Made by a program: the position numbers and the translations under genes
In this document: positions 44,361 to 56,276 of the stretch, one piece after another
How the letters are laid out: each line of letters starts with the position of its first letter
Numbering within the stretch: position 1 is the stretch's first letter
Origin: Notamacropus eugenii
Taxonomy: Eukaryota > Chordata > Mammalia > Diprotodontia > Macropodidae
Reading direction: 5' to 3'
Length of the DNA: 64,000 nucleotides
NCBI RefSeq assembly: GCF_028372415.1
Contig: NC_092874.1
Coordinates: forward strand, 338,932,151-338,996,150
Notes under the pieces: model-generated
What the model saw: the letters and a program-made list of their open reading frames with translations, nothing else
Told to the model about the DNA's origin: nothing
The model's database searches: none

Positions 44361-47300
44361 ATGAAGGGAAAGACAAAGGTAGTACTATTAACTGTGAATG
44401 TGAAAGTAATAAACTCTCCTATAACATGGAGTTGGATAGCAGAATGGATTAAAAACCATAATCCAACAATATGTTGTTTACAAGAAACATATTTGACATG
44501 GGGACATACACACAGGGTAAAGGTAAAAGGTTAGAAAAGAATATTTTGCACTTCAGCTGATATAAAGAAGCAGGGTGAGCAATCCTTATCTCAGATAAAG
44601 CAAAAGCAGAAATATATCTAATCAAAAGAGATAAGGAAGGAAACTATTTCCTGCTAAAAGACACATAGACAATAAAACAATTTCATCACTGAATGTAAGT
44701 GCTCTTAGTGGTGTCACATCCAAATTCTTATAAAAGAAGTTAAGGGAGTTAAAGGAAGAAATAGACAACAAAATTATACTAGTGGGGTACCTCAAAGTCC
44801 TCCTCTTTGAGTTTGTTAAATCTAAAGTCAAAATAAACAAGAAAGAAGTTAAGGAGGTAAATAAAACTCTGGATAAGGTAAATATGATAGATTTCTGGAG
44901 AAAACTGAATGGGGATAGAAAGGAATATAACATTTTCTCAGTGGGACATGGCACATATACAAAAATTGACCATGTACTAGGCGATACAAACCTCACAGTC
45001 CAGTGCAGAAAGGCAGAGATAGTCAATGCATCCTTCTCAGATTATGGTGCAATAAAAAATATATGTAATCAAAGATCATGGAAATATAAACCAAAAATTA
45101 ATTGGAAACTAAACATTCTCATCCTAAAGAATGAGTGGGTTAAACAAGAAATTATAGAAACAATCAACAACTTCATGCAAGAGAATGACAGAAATGAGAC
45201 AACCTATTAAATCCCATGGGATACTGCAAAAGCAGTTCTTACATGACATTTTATATCTCTGAATGCCTACAAGAGTAGAATAGAGAAAGAGGAGATCTTC
45301 TTTCAGCACTTGAAAAAGCTCGAAAAAAAAAGAACAAATTGAAAATCCCCAAATAAATACCAAATTAGAAATACTAAAAACCAAAGGAGAGATTAATAAA
45401 ATTGAAATTAAGAAAACTATTAAAGTAAAAAATAAAATTAAGAGTTGGTTTTGTGAAAAAAATCAATAAAACTGATTAACTTTTAGTCAGTTTGATTTGA
45501 AAAAAGAAAGTAGAAAACCTAATTACGAATATCAAAAATAAAAAGATGAAATAATCTCCAAAAAGGAAGAAATTAAAACAACAATTAGAAATTGCTTACC
45601 CCAACTGAATGCCCATAAGTTTGACAATCTAAATAATATGGATGATTATTTAAAAAAATATAAATTGCCCAGATTAACAGAAGAGGAAGTTGAATACTTA
45701 AATAATCCCGTGGCAGAAAAAGAAATTGAACAAGCCATCAACTAACTCCCTAGGAAAAAAGATCCAGGGCAGATGGATTTGCAAGTGAAATCTATCAAAC
45801 ATGAAAGAACAGCTAATTCCAATACTACATAGTTTATCTGGGAAAATTAGGGAATGTGGAGTCCTATCAAATTATTTTTATGATACAAATAAAGTTCTGA
45901 TCCCTAAATCAGGAAGAGCCAAAACAGAGAAAGAAAAATATAGATCAATTTCTCTAATGAATATAGATGCAAAAATTTCAAATAAGATATTAGCAAAAAG
46001 AATATAACCACTTATCATGAGAATAATACATTATGATCAAGTAGGATTTATTCCAGGAATGCATGGCATGTTCAATATTAGAAACACTATTGGCATTATT
46101 GATCACATCAGTAAGAAAAGTAACAGAAAACACATGATTATCTCAATAGATTCATAAAAAGCTTGTTATAAAATACAACACCCATTCCTGTTGAAAACAC
46201 TGGAAAACAAAGGAAGAAATGGAACTTTCCACAAAATAATAAGCAGTATCTACCTAAAACCATCAGCAAGCATTACATGCAATGGGGACAAGCTAGAAGC
46301 ATTTCCAATATCATCAGGGGTTAAACAAGGATGTCCATTATAATCCCTGTTATTCAATACATTATTAGAAAAGCTAATTGTAGCAATAAGAGAAGAAAAA
46401 GAAATTTAAAGAATTAGAATAGGCAAAGAAGAAACTAAGTCATCACTCTTTGTAAATGATATGATGATATACTTAGAGAATCTCAGACAACCAAGTAAAA
46501 AAATACTTGAATTAAAAAACTTTTGCTAAGTTGCAGGTTACAAAATAAATCCCACATAAATCACTGGCATTTCTATATATTACTAAGAAAGCCTAACAGC
46601 AAGAGATGGAAAGAGAAATCCAATTTAAAGCTATGGTAGACACTATAAAATATCTAGGAGTCTACCTACCAAAACAAACCCAGGAACTATATGAACACAA
46701 TTCCAAAACACTTTTACACAAATAAAGTCAGATACAAGTAAGTGGAAAAACAGCAGTTACTCGTGGGTAGGTCAAGCTAATATAATACAAATGACAATTC
46801 TACCTAAATTAATTTACTTATTCAGTGCCATGCCAATCAAACTTTGTAGAACTAGAAAAAATGATACCAAAATTCATCTGGAAGAACAAAAGGTGAAGAA
46901 TATCAAGGGAACGAGTGAAAAGAAATGCTATGGAAGGTCACCTAACCCTACCAGATCTCAAATTGTATTATAAATCATCAATAATCAAAACTGCTTGGTA
47001 CTGCCTAAGAAACAGAAGGGTAGACCAGTGGAATATGTTAGGTATTCAAGACACAGTACTTAATGAATATCGCAATCTACAGTTTTATGAACCCAAGGAC
47101 TCCACCTTCTGGGTTAAGATCTCACTCTGACAAAAATTACTGGGAAAACTGGATAACAGTGTGGCAGAAACTGGGCAGAGACCAATGCCTGACTCCATAC
47201 ACAATAATAAAGTTCAAATGGATACATGATCCAGGTATGAAGATTGATACAATAAACAAATTTGGGGTGCAAGGAATAATGTATTTGTCAGATTTATGGA

Positions 47301-48163
47301 GAATGGAGAAATTTATGACCCAACAAGAGATAGAGAACAACATAAAGTTCATAATGGTTAATTTTGATTACATTAATTTAAAAAGTTTTTGTGCAAACAA
47401 ACCTAATGCAACCAAGATTAGGAGGGAAGTAGAAATCTGGGAAAGATTTTTTCTAACTAGTGTCTGTGATAAAGACTTCGTTTCTAAAATATATAGAGAA
47501 CTGTGTCAAATGTACAAGAATCCAAATCATTCCCCAATTGATAAATGATTAAAGCATATGAATAAGGAATTTTTAGAGGAAGAAACTAAAACTATCTATA
47601 ATCATATGAAAAAATGCTCTAAATCACTACTGATTAGAGAGATGCAAATCAAAACTCTGAGGCAATGCATCACACCTATCAGATTGGCTAACATGACAAA
47701 ACAGGAAGATGATAAATTTTGGAGAAGATGTGGGAGAGTTGGAATACTAATTCATTGTTTGTGGAGCTGTGAACTGATCCAACCATTTTGGAGAGCAATT
47801 TGGTACTATGCCCAACTTCAAAAATGAGCATAACCTTTGACCCTGCAATATTCCTTCTGGGACTCTCTCCCAAAGAGAATAGAAATGGGAAAGGGTCACA
47901 TAATTATAAAAATATTTATAGCAGCTCTCTTTTTGGTGGCCAAAAACTGGAAATTGAGGGGATACCAAAGAATCGGGGAATGGCTGAACAAGTTGTGGTA
48001 TATAAATATAATGGAATACTATTGTGCTATGAGAAACAATGAACAGGAACACTTCAGAGAAGCCTTGAAAGACTTATATGAACTGATGCTGAATGAAGCG
48101 AGCAGAACCAGGAGAACTTTGTACATAGCCGCAACCATAGTGTGTGAGGAATTTTTCTGGTAA
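44361..48163 (+). pseudogene. L1-1 ORF2 remnant
   Basis: Endonuclease pieces lie at 44440-45080 ('KIDHVLG', 'SFSDYGA'), RT at about 45640-46570 (FVND in place of FADD near 46450) and the C-terminal region at 46790-48163 ('RRCGRVGILIHCLWSC', 'MEYYCAMRNNEQEH', 'SRTRRTLY'). The first Cys of the CX3CX7HX4C motif reads Phe. Frames change every 100-400 bp. Long dead. Confidence 0.85.
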
Positions 48164-48534
48164 AGTTAATATTTCATTTAAATGCGTAGACTTTAATAAT
48201 TTCCAATGGACATGAGGCAAAATGCCTTCCACATCCAGAGAAAGAACTTTGGAATTGGATTACATATAAGCAAGCTATTTTCTTTTATATTTTGTTTCTT
48301 TTTTTTCTTTATGGTTTCTCCAATTCATTCTAATCCTTCTACACAACACATATTTAATAAGAAAGTGTGTGCAGAACATATATATATATATATATATAAG
48401 ATTGTATGCTGTCTCAGGAGGGAATGGGGAGGGAGGGAATAATGAAGCAGAGGGAGATGAAAAAATCTAAGATACATGGAAGTGGTTGTCAAACCCTGAA
48501 AACAAATAAAAAAAAAAACTGTAATTAAGAAAAT

Positions 48535-49311
48535 AAATTTATCAGGGCTTCCATATACAAAGGCGACCTCTGCTCCAGTGTCTAGTTACGGTATTCAACC
48601 CATTTTTCCAATATATGGTCAAATTGATCATACAGATCTATAATCCTGTATGTGTATTTCTTTCATCTAAGCTGAGGTTTGACCAACTTCTTATTCTTCC
48701 TGAAGGTGTGACAAACTTGGATACAAAGATCCACCAAAATCTGTAGGGGCACTTGTTAATTCTCTATTTTGTTAAGTATCAATTCTCTTTTCTCAGTATA
48801 TTCTGTATATTTCATTAGTTGGAATACTATCTATGCTTTCAAAATCTACCCCTGATTTCAAGAGCAGTAAACAATTCTCTCATTGTCAATTTATTCTAAT
48901 TTTGAATTCATTCTTCTCTCTCTAGGAATTTTGTCTTTCCCACACTCTGCTAAGTCACTTAACTGTGAAGTCTTGTCCAACACCTCTGAAAGAGGGTGCC
49001 CTATTTTCCCAGTTCTTAGAGTCAAAATCAAGTGCTTGTAAGCAGGAGGAGCTGTCTTCACTATTAGATTCCTATGGGAAACTGCGAAGTGGGTATCCCA
49101 GTATGCATGTGTGTTTCTGATCATTATGGTAGTTTTCATTACCTCCTTCTTTAACTTTCTTATACAGTTCCTAAGGTTATACCAGGGTCTATCTCTGCTA
49201 GGCCACATAGAGTCAATAGGATACTGTCTACTGCAGTCTTCTGAAGTCAAAGCTAACAGATTAGTTGTATTGTTCCCTTGTTGCATATTGTAATCTCTAA
49301 AAGTCTGCAGT
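48535..49311 (-). mobile_element. Retroviral internal region: gag-like end and protease motif
   Basis: The minus strand contains a gag-like frame (49286-48891). Further on it contains L-D-T-G-A (48585-48571), the catalytic signature of retroviral aspartic proteases. The order gag then protease fits the orientation of the LTR at 57.4 kb. The region is decayed and non-functional. Which retroviral class it belongs to cannot be told from this alone. Confidence 0.62.
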
Positions 49312-49325
49312 ACAAAAGGATTCTA
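49312..49325. repeat. Target-site duplication of L1-2 (5' side)
   Basis: acaaaaggattcta, repeated exactly at 56263-56276. The first bases could belong to the tail on the other side, so the true length is 12-14 bp. Confidence 0.93.
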
Positions 49326-50419
49326 GGGGCAGAGCCAAGATGGTGGAGTGAAAGCAACGAGTCACCTAAGCTCCTGGACAAACTCCTCTGGATACCTCTG
49401 AAAGGAGAATCTGACCAAACTTTGGAGGTGCGGAATCCAGTGGGTGACAGACTTTGACAGATTTGGAGCGTAGGTTAGACTGGAAGGTCCACGGGAAGGA
49501 TCTGTTCTGCGGGGTTGAGGCCCCAGCGCACAGCACAGCGTGGTCAGTGCAGCAGGGCAGAAGGGACCTGAGAAGCCTGAGAGCGGAGGGTGGAACCAGT
49601 GGAGCAGGAGACCAGCCAAACCGAACCGGTGAGAGCCGGTGAGAGCCGCTGAGTGCCAGATATCAGTGCAGCAGCCCTTGAAACCTTCAGCCTGAAGACT
49701 AAACTTTGGTAAGTCACCTACTTGAACTTCTGGGAGCCAGGATGGCGGAGTGATGAGTAAATGCTGTCTCCTCCCCCCCGATGACCGTGAGACAACCATA
49801 AAATATTTCCCCAGAAAAATCCTGGATCAGTGGGAACAGCAGAAGGGGACAAATAGTCTCATAACACCAGAGGCTAGGAAAATAGCAAAGGGGAATTCTT
49901 CCTACTGTGGCGGAGGTGATCCAGAGGGACAGAGGACCCAGGGCAGGGAAAATTCGCACTGAGACCCACGCAAGCCTCAGTGCCAGGAGAAGAGCCCCAG
50001 GAGGGGTGGGAACACGCATTAGCATTGAGGCATGCCTCAGCCCTCCAGGTGAAAAGGGAAGACAATAGGGAAGCTGGGATCACCATCCCCTGAGCTTGCC
50101 TTTGCCTCAGTTCAGCTGAGGAGATCTCCTGTGACCAGACCACTCCTCCCACACACTTAACAAGCTAACCCCAGGGTTGATCTGGGAAACAAAAAACAAA
50201 AACCTGCTTTTAGCTTTTTCACACATCAGCTCAACACAAAGTTCTGTACCTTCTGGCTGAAAGAACCAGAAGCTACAACACTCAGCCAACATCATGAATC
50301 AGAAAAAGCAGACGAAAAGTGAAAAAAACCATAGAATCTTTCTATGGGGATAAAGACCAAAACACAAACACCAAAGAGGTCAGAGCTGAGACTGTACATC
50401 TGAAACTTCAGAAGGGATT
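49326..50419 (+). promoter_or_regulatory. L1-2 5' UTR with two YY1-type heads
   Basis: Head 1 at 49326 starts GGGGCAGAGCCAAGATGGTG; head 2 at 49731 starts TGGGAGCCAGGATGGCGGAG. Both resemble the AAGATGGC-type YY1 site at L1 5' ends. Head 2 lines up with the natural start of L1-1, so head 1 (about 405 bp, GC-richer, CpG-bearing) is extra. A splice-donor-like GGTAAGT is at 49708-49714, just before head 2. The frames on both strands across this part look like by-products of GC content. Confidence 0.65.
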
Positions 50420-51471
50420 ATGAACCTCTCACAAGCACAAGTAGCTTTCCTGGAACAGCTGAAGAAGGAAATAGAAGAAAAACTGGCCAATGATTTTAAA
50501 ATTATAAAAAAAGAATTCACTGATGAGAACATCACTTTGACAAGGAAAATTGAACAAATGGAAAAGGAAGTTCAAAAATTAACTGGAGAAAATAATTCCC
50601 TAAAAGGAAGAGTTAATCAAACGGAAAAGGAAACCCAAAACCTAATTGGAAAAATTGATCAAATGGAAAAGGAAACCCAAGACCTAACTGAGAAAATTGG
50701 TCGAATGGAAAAGGAAGTACAAAAATTAACTGGAGAAAATAGCTCCTTAAAGGGAAAAACTGGTCAGATGGAAAAGGAGATGCAAAAGTTAATTGAAGAA
50801 AACAATATGATAAAGATTAGAACTGGGCAAGTAGAAACTAATGACTCAATGAGACAGCAAGAATCATTCAAACAAAATCTAAAGAATGAAAAAGAGAAGA
50901 AAACGTAAAATATTTCATTGGAAAAACAAGTGACCTGGAAAATAGATCCAGGAGAAAAAATTTAAGAATTATTGGCCTGCCAGAAACCCATGATGAAGAA
51001 AAGAGTCTGGACAATATCTTTCAGGAAATCATCAAGGAAAACTGCCCAGAAGTACTAGACTCAGAGGGCAAAATAGTCATCAAAAGAATCCACCGTTCCC
51101 CTCCCGAAAGGGATCCCAAACTCAAAACCTCAAGAAATATCATTGCCAAATTCAAGGGCTATCAAGTGAAGGAGAAAATACTACAATCAGCCAGAAAGAA
51201 ACAATTCAAATATCAAGGACATACAGTCAGGATCACACAGGACCTTGCAGCTTCTACATTAAAAGATCAAAAGAATTGGAACCCAATATTCCGTAAGGCA
51301 AAGGAGTTGGGACTTCAACCAAAGATGAACTACCCAGCAAAGTTCAGCATAACATTTCAGGCAAGGAGAAAGTCATTCAACGAAATAAGGGATTTCCAGA
51401 GCTTCCTGACCAAAACACCAGAACTCAATAGACAATTTGATCTTCAAATGCAGGTCTCCAGAGAATCATAA
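50420..51471 (+). CDS. L1 ORF1 protein, one frameshift
   Basis: Start ATG 50420 (MNLSQAQVAFLEQLKKEIEE…), stop TAA 51469-51471, about 350 codons. Open to 50908 in the first frame, then open in the next frame from about 50900 to the stop, so one small indel near 50895-50905 is the only break. Domains: coiled coil (residues about 10-150) containing five related heptad-length modules, each beginning (M/T)EKE; RRM ('NLRIIGLPETHDEEKSLDNI', 'KRIHRSPPERDPK'); C-terminal domain ('ARKKQFKYQGHTVRITQDLA', 'FRKAKELGLQPKMNYPAK'). It forms trimers that bind L1 RNA in the cytoplasm. It lacks the NxTIExYF motif of the HAL1-type ORF1s here. Confidence 0.9.
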
Positions 51472-52057
51472 AAAGGTAAACAGGGGGGAAGAAACAAAAA
51501 CAAAAACAAAAACTTGTTACTCATTTAGGGGAAACTGTTTACCTCCCTATAAGGGAAGATGATACCTGTTAATCTTGAGAACTGTGCAGCTATTATGATA
51601 AAAGGGATATACATAGAGGGAACGGGTATAAAGTAAATGATGTCATGTCAAAAACACAATTTAAGTATGAGAAGGGATGGTAATAGGAGGTGTGAAAAGG
51701 AGGAAGCAGAAAATGGCAAATTACATCACAGGAAGAAGTAAAAAACTATAGTAGAGGGAATGAGGGGAGGGAGATGAGCATTGTTTGAGAGGTACTCTCA
51801 TCTGATTTGTTTAAAGGAGGGAACAATAATCTTAAAGAGATAATCCTAACTAGCTCTATAGGTAGTAGGAGGGGAAGGGGCGAGAAAGGGGAGGGAGGCT
51901 AAAAAGGAGGGAAGAAGCAGTAAGAGTAAAGGGGAGTAAAAGGGAGGAAGGCTAAAAGACTGAGGGGAAGGCTGTAGGAGGAGGGGGTGAAAAGTGAATA
52001 CTATTGAGGAGGGGAAGGGAGACGGGAGAGCTAAAAGCACAAAAAGTGGGAAAGAGG

Positions 52058-55000
52058 ATGGAGGGAAATACACAGATTGTAATCATAACTGTGAATGTGA
52101 AATGAATTCTCCCATAAAAGGGAGACGGGTAGCAGAATGGATTAAAAGCCATAATCCAACAATATGCTGCTTACAAGAAACACATTTGAAACGGGGGGAT
52201 ACACATGGGATAAAGGTCAAAGGATGGAGCAGAATATATTGTGCTTCAGCTCATGTAAGAAAGGTAGGAGTAGCAATCCTAATCTCAGACAAAGCAAAAG
52301 CAGAAATAGATCTAATCAAAAGGGATAAGGATGGAAACTATATCCTGCTAAAAGGCACCAGAGACAATGAAGCAATATCATTACTAAACATCTATGCTCC
52401 AAGTGATATAGCATCCAGATTCTTAGAGGAGAGGTTGGGGGAGTTGAAGGAAGAAATTGACAGCAAAACTATACTAGTGGGGGACCTCAACCTCCCCCTC
52501 TCTGAACTCGATAAATCTAACCTCAAAATGAACAAGAAAGAGGTTAAGGAGGTAAATAAAATTCTGACTAAGGTAGATATGATAGATCTTTGGAGAAAAT
52601 TGAATGGGAATAGAAAGGAATATACCTTTTTCTCAGCGGTACATGGAACATTTACAAAAATTGACCATGTACTAGGACATAAAAATCTCACAATCCAGTG
52701 CAGAAAGGTAGGGATAATCAATGCATCCTTCTCAGATCATAATGCATTAAAAATTACATGTAATACAAGGCCATGGAAAGAAAACCAAAAATCAATTGGA
52801 AACTAAATAATCTAATCCTAAAGAAGGGTTGGGTTAAACAAGAAATCATAGAAACAATCAACAATTTCATTCAAGGGAATGACAATAGTGAGACAACATA
52901 CCAAATCTTATGGGATACTTCAAAAGCAGTTATTAGGGGAAGTTTTATATCTTTGAATGCTTACATAAATAAAAATGAGAAAGAGGAGATCAATGACTTG
53001 GGCTTGCAGTTGAACAAGCTAGAAAAAGAACAAATTGAAAATTCCCAAGTAAATACCACATTAGAAATACTAAAAACCAAAGGAGAGATTAATAAAATTG
53101 AAATTAAGATAACTATTGAATTAATAAATAAAACCAATAGTTGGTTTTATGAAAAAACTAATAACATTGATAAGCCTTTGGTCAATTTGATTTAAAAAAA
53201 GAAAGAATAAAATCAAATTAATAATATAAAAAATTAAAGGGGTGAACTCACCTCGAATGAGGAGGAAATTAAAACAATAATTGGAAACTACTTTGCGCAA
53301 CTTTATGCCCACAAATTCGATAATCTAAACGAGATGGATGAATATTTTAAAAAATACAAATTGCCCAGATTAACAGAAGAGGAAGTTGAATACTTAAACA
53401 ACCCCATCTCAGAAAAAGAAATTGAACAAGCCATCAATGAACTCCCTAGGAAAAAATCTCCAGGGCCAGATGGATTCACAAGTGAATTCTATCAAACATT
53501 TAAAGAACAGTTAATTCCAATACTACATACACTATTTTTGAAAATTGTGGAAGAAGGAGTCCTCCCAAATTCTTTCTATGATACAAATATGGTTTTGATA
53601 CCCAAACCAGGAAGAGACAAAACAGAGAAAGAAAATTATAGACCAATTTCCCTAATGAATATAGATGCAAAAATTTTAAATAAGATTTTAGCAAAACGAA
53701 TACAGCATCTAATCACGAGATTAATACATTATGATCAGGTAGGATTCATACCAGGATTACAGGGCTGGTTCAATATTAGGAAAACTATTAGCATTATCGA
53801 TCACATCAACAACAAAGCTAACAAAAACCACATGATTATCTCAATAGATGCAGAAAAAGCTTTTGACAAAATACAACACCCATTCCTACTAAAAACCCTG
53901 GAGAATGTAGGAATAAAGGGAACTTTCCATAAAATAATAAGCAGTATCTATCTAAAACCTTCAGCAAGCATTATATGCAATGGAGATAAGCTAGATGCAT
54001 TCCCAATAAGATCAGGGGTGAAACAAGGTTGTCCATTATCACCACTATTATTCAATATGGTACTAGAAATGTTAGCTGTAGCAATTAGACAAGATAAAGA
54101 TATTGAAGGCATAAGAATAGCCAAAGAAGAAACTAAGTTATCACTCTTTGCAGATGATATGATGATTTACTTAGAAAATCCCAGAGATTCAAGTAAAAAA
54201 TTACTTGAATTAATAAACAACTTTGGCAAAGTTGCAGGTTACAAAATAAACCCACACAAGTCTTCTGCATTCCTATATATTAGCAACAAAGTCCAACAGC
54301 AAGAGATAGAAAGAGAAATCCCATTTAAAGCTAGGGTAGACAGTATAAAGTACTTAGGAGTTTACCTGCCAAAACAAACCCAGGGATTATACGAACAGAA
54401 TTACAAGATACTTTTTGCACAAATAAAGTCAGATTTAAGTAAGTGGGAAATCATCAGTTGCTCACGGGTAGGCCGTGCTAATATAATAAAAATGACAATT
54501 CTACCTAAATTAATTTACTTGTTTAGTGCCATACCAATTAAACTATCAGACAATTATTTTCTAGAGCTGGATAAAATAATATCAAAATTCATTTGGAAAA
54601 ACAAAAGGTCCAGAATATCAAAGGGAATAATGAAAAGAAATGCTTGGGAATGTGACCTAGTGCTACCAGAACTCAGATTGTACTATAAAGCAGCACTTAT
54701 CAAAACCACTTGGTATTGGCTAAGAAACAGAGAGGTAGACAAGTGGAATAAACTTGGCACTCAAGACACAGTAGGCAAGGAATATAGCAACCTTCTGTTT
54801 GATAAACCCAAGGACCCCAGCTTCTGGGATAAGGACTCACTGTTTGACAAAATTGCTGGGAAAACTGGATAACAGTGTGGCGGAAATTAGGCATAGACCC
54901 ATACCTGAAACCATATACAAGAATAAAGTCCAAATGGGTACATGATTTAGGTATAAAGACTGATATCATGAATAAACTGGAGAAGCAAGGAATAGTGTGT

Positions 55001-55888
55001 TTATCAGATTTATGGAGAAGGGAAAAATTTTTTACTAAAGAAGAGATAGAAAGCATTATGAAATGCAAAATGGATAATTTTGATTACATTTAACTGAGAA
55101 GTTTTTGCACAACCAAATCCAATGCAACCAAAATTTGGAAGGATGTAGTTAATTGGGAAAGAATTTTTACAGCTAAGCTCGGGGATAAAGGCCTCATTTC
55201 TAGAATATATAGAGAAGTGACTCAAATGTATAATCATACAAGTCATTTCCCAGTTGATAAATGGTCAAAGGATATGAACAGGCAATTTTTAGAAGAAGAA
55301 ATTAAAAATATCTATAATCATATGAAAAAATGCTCTCAATCACTATTGATTAGAAAGATGCAAATCAATACAACTCTGAGGTACCACATCACACCTATAA
55401 GATTGGCAAACATAACAGAACAAGAAAATGATAAATGCTGGAGAAGATGTGGGAGAGTTGGAACACTAATTCATTGTTGGTGGAGCTGCGAGTGCATCCA
55501 ACCATTCTGGAGAGCAATTTGGAACTATGCCCAAAGGGCTACAAAAATGTGCATTCCTTTTGACCCAGCAATATCGCTACTAGGACTGTATCCCCAAGAG
55601 ATCATAAAAATGGGAAAGGGTCCCACATGTACAAAAATATTTATAGCAGCACTCTTTGTACTTGCCAAAAACTGGAAGTCAAGGGGATGCCCATCAATTG
55701 GGGAATGGCTGAATAAATTATGGTATATGAATGTAATGGAGTACTATTGTGCCATAAGAAATGATGAACAAGAAGACTCCAGAGAGGACTGGAAGGACTT
55801 ATATGATGTGATGCTGAGTGAAAGGAGCAGAACCAGGAGAACTTTGTGCACAGCCATGACTACAGTGTGCGAGAGTTTTTTCTGGTAG
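52058..55888 (+). pseudogene. L1 ORF2 (endonuclease-reverse transcriptase), ~5 lesions
   Basis: About 1,277 codons. Likely start ATG 52058 (MEGNTQIVIITVNVK), frame change before 52102. The endonuclease is open at 52102-52800 (CCLQETHL, VGDLNLPLSELD, KIDHVLGH, SFSDHNALKI). Further frame changes lie near 52795 and 53190. The RT is open at 53334-54872 ([39 protein letters not shown] with FADD at 54147-54158). A frame change lies near 54855 and one in-frame TAA at 55091-55093. The C-terminal frame runs to TAG 55886-55888 with the cysteine motif [18 protein letters not shown] (CX3CX7HX4C, from 55436). Key residues of EN and RT are intact even though the frame is not. Confidence 0.93.
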
Positions 55889-56262
55889 ACTTGGAATTTC
55901 GTAATAATGCAAGAACTTCTTAAAAAAAAAATCCCAGTGGTGATTCTCTAAAGCAAAATGCCTTCCACACTCAGAGAAAGAAATATGGAAGTCCTTTGCA
56001 GAATGTAGCAGATCATGTCTGTGTATGTGCATGTTTTTGTGTATCATGTTTTGATTTGTTATATGATTTCTTCCATTTATTTTAGTCCGACTACATAGCA
56101 TGACTATAGTGAAAATGTACTCAATAGGAAAGTATATGTAGAACCTATACAGAATTGTGTGCAGTCGTGGGGAGGGAGGGGGGTAGTGGGGGTTAGGTGT
56201 GGGGGGGATAAAATCTCAATTGTATGGCAGTGATTGTTAAACATTAAAAAATAAAAAATAAA
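55889..56262 (+). other. L1-2 3' UTR with G-rich tract and A-rich tail
   Basis: A run of G-blocks at 56168-56207 (gggg aggg agggggg…ggggg…ggggggg) could form a G-quadruplex, a feature known from 3' UTRs of other mammalian L1s. The tail is interrupted (aaaaaataaaaaataaaa) rather than pure A. Confidence 0.8.
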
Positions 56263-56276
56263 ACAAAAGGATTCTA
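56263..56276. repeat. Target-site duplication of L1-2 (3' side)
   Basis: acaaaaggattcta, identical to 49312-49325. Confidence 0.93.

Larger units (their letters stand above)
42217..48534 (+). mobile_element. Old near full-length L1 (L1-1)
   Basis: A 6.3-kb L1 in the usual order: 5' UTR 42217-42990, ORF1 remnant 42991-43800, linker to about 44360, ORF2 remnant 44361-48163, 3' UTR with TA microsatellite (48376-48400) and an A-rich end at 48508-48534. Its first bases (gggagtcaagatggtagag) line up with the second 5' module of L1-2 at 49731, so this copy starts at its own natural 5' end rather than being truncated. ORFs carry many stops and indels. No clear target duplication was found, and the right flank is retroviral while the left is a SINE, so the locus has probably been rearranged. 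Confidence 0.9.
49326..56262 (+). mobile_element. Full-length, relatively young L1 (L1-2)
   Basis: 6.94 kb with 14-bp target duplications: 5' UTR 49326-50419 (two promoter-like modules), ORF1 50420-51471, linker 51472-52057, ORF2 52058-55888, 3' UTR 55889-56225 with a G-run, and an A-rich tail (aaaaaataaaaaataaaa) to 56262. It inserted into a retroviral internal region, so it is younger than that retrovirus. ORF1 has one frameshift. ORF2 has about five disabling changes but long open stretches (one of 512 codons). The element is not competent as it stands, but its state suggests a subfamily that was active fairly recently. Confidence 0.94.

Noticed and set aside
42217-48534. L1-1 as the remainder of the same insertion as L1-2
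   Set aside because: Both have their own 5' UTR, ORF1, ORF2 and tail, and differ greatly in decay. They are separate insertions.
49362-50152. Antisense frames of 145, 103 and 92 codons in the L1-2 5' UTR
   Set aside because: No homology recognised, composition typical of GC-rich non-coding DNA, and they overlap the junction of the two promoter modules. Not enough for an ORF0 claim.
53334-54872. 512-codon frame as a possible host gene
   Set aside because: It is the reverse-transcriptase part of L1 ORF2 (FADD box, [14 protein letters not shown]) inside a full-length L1.
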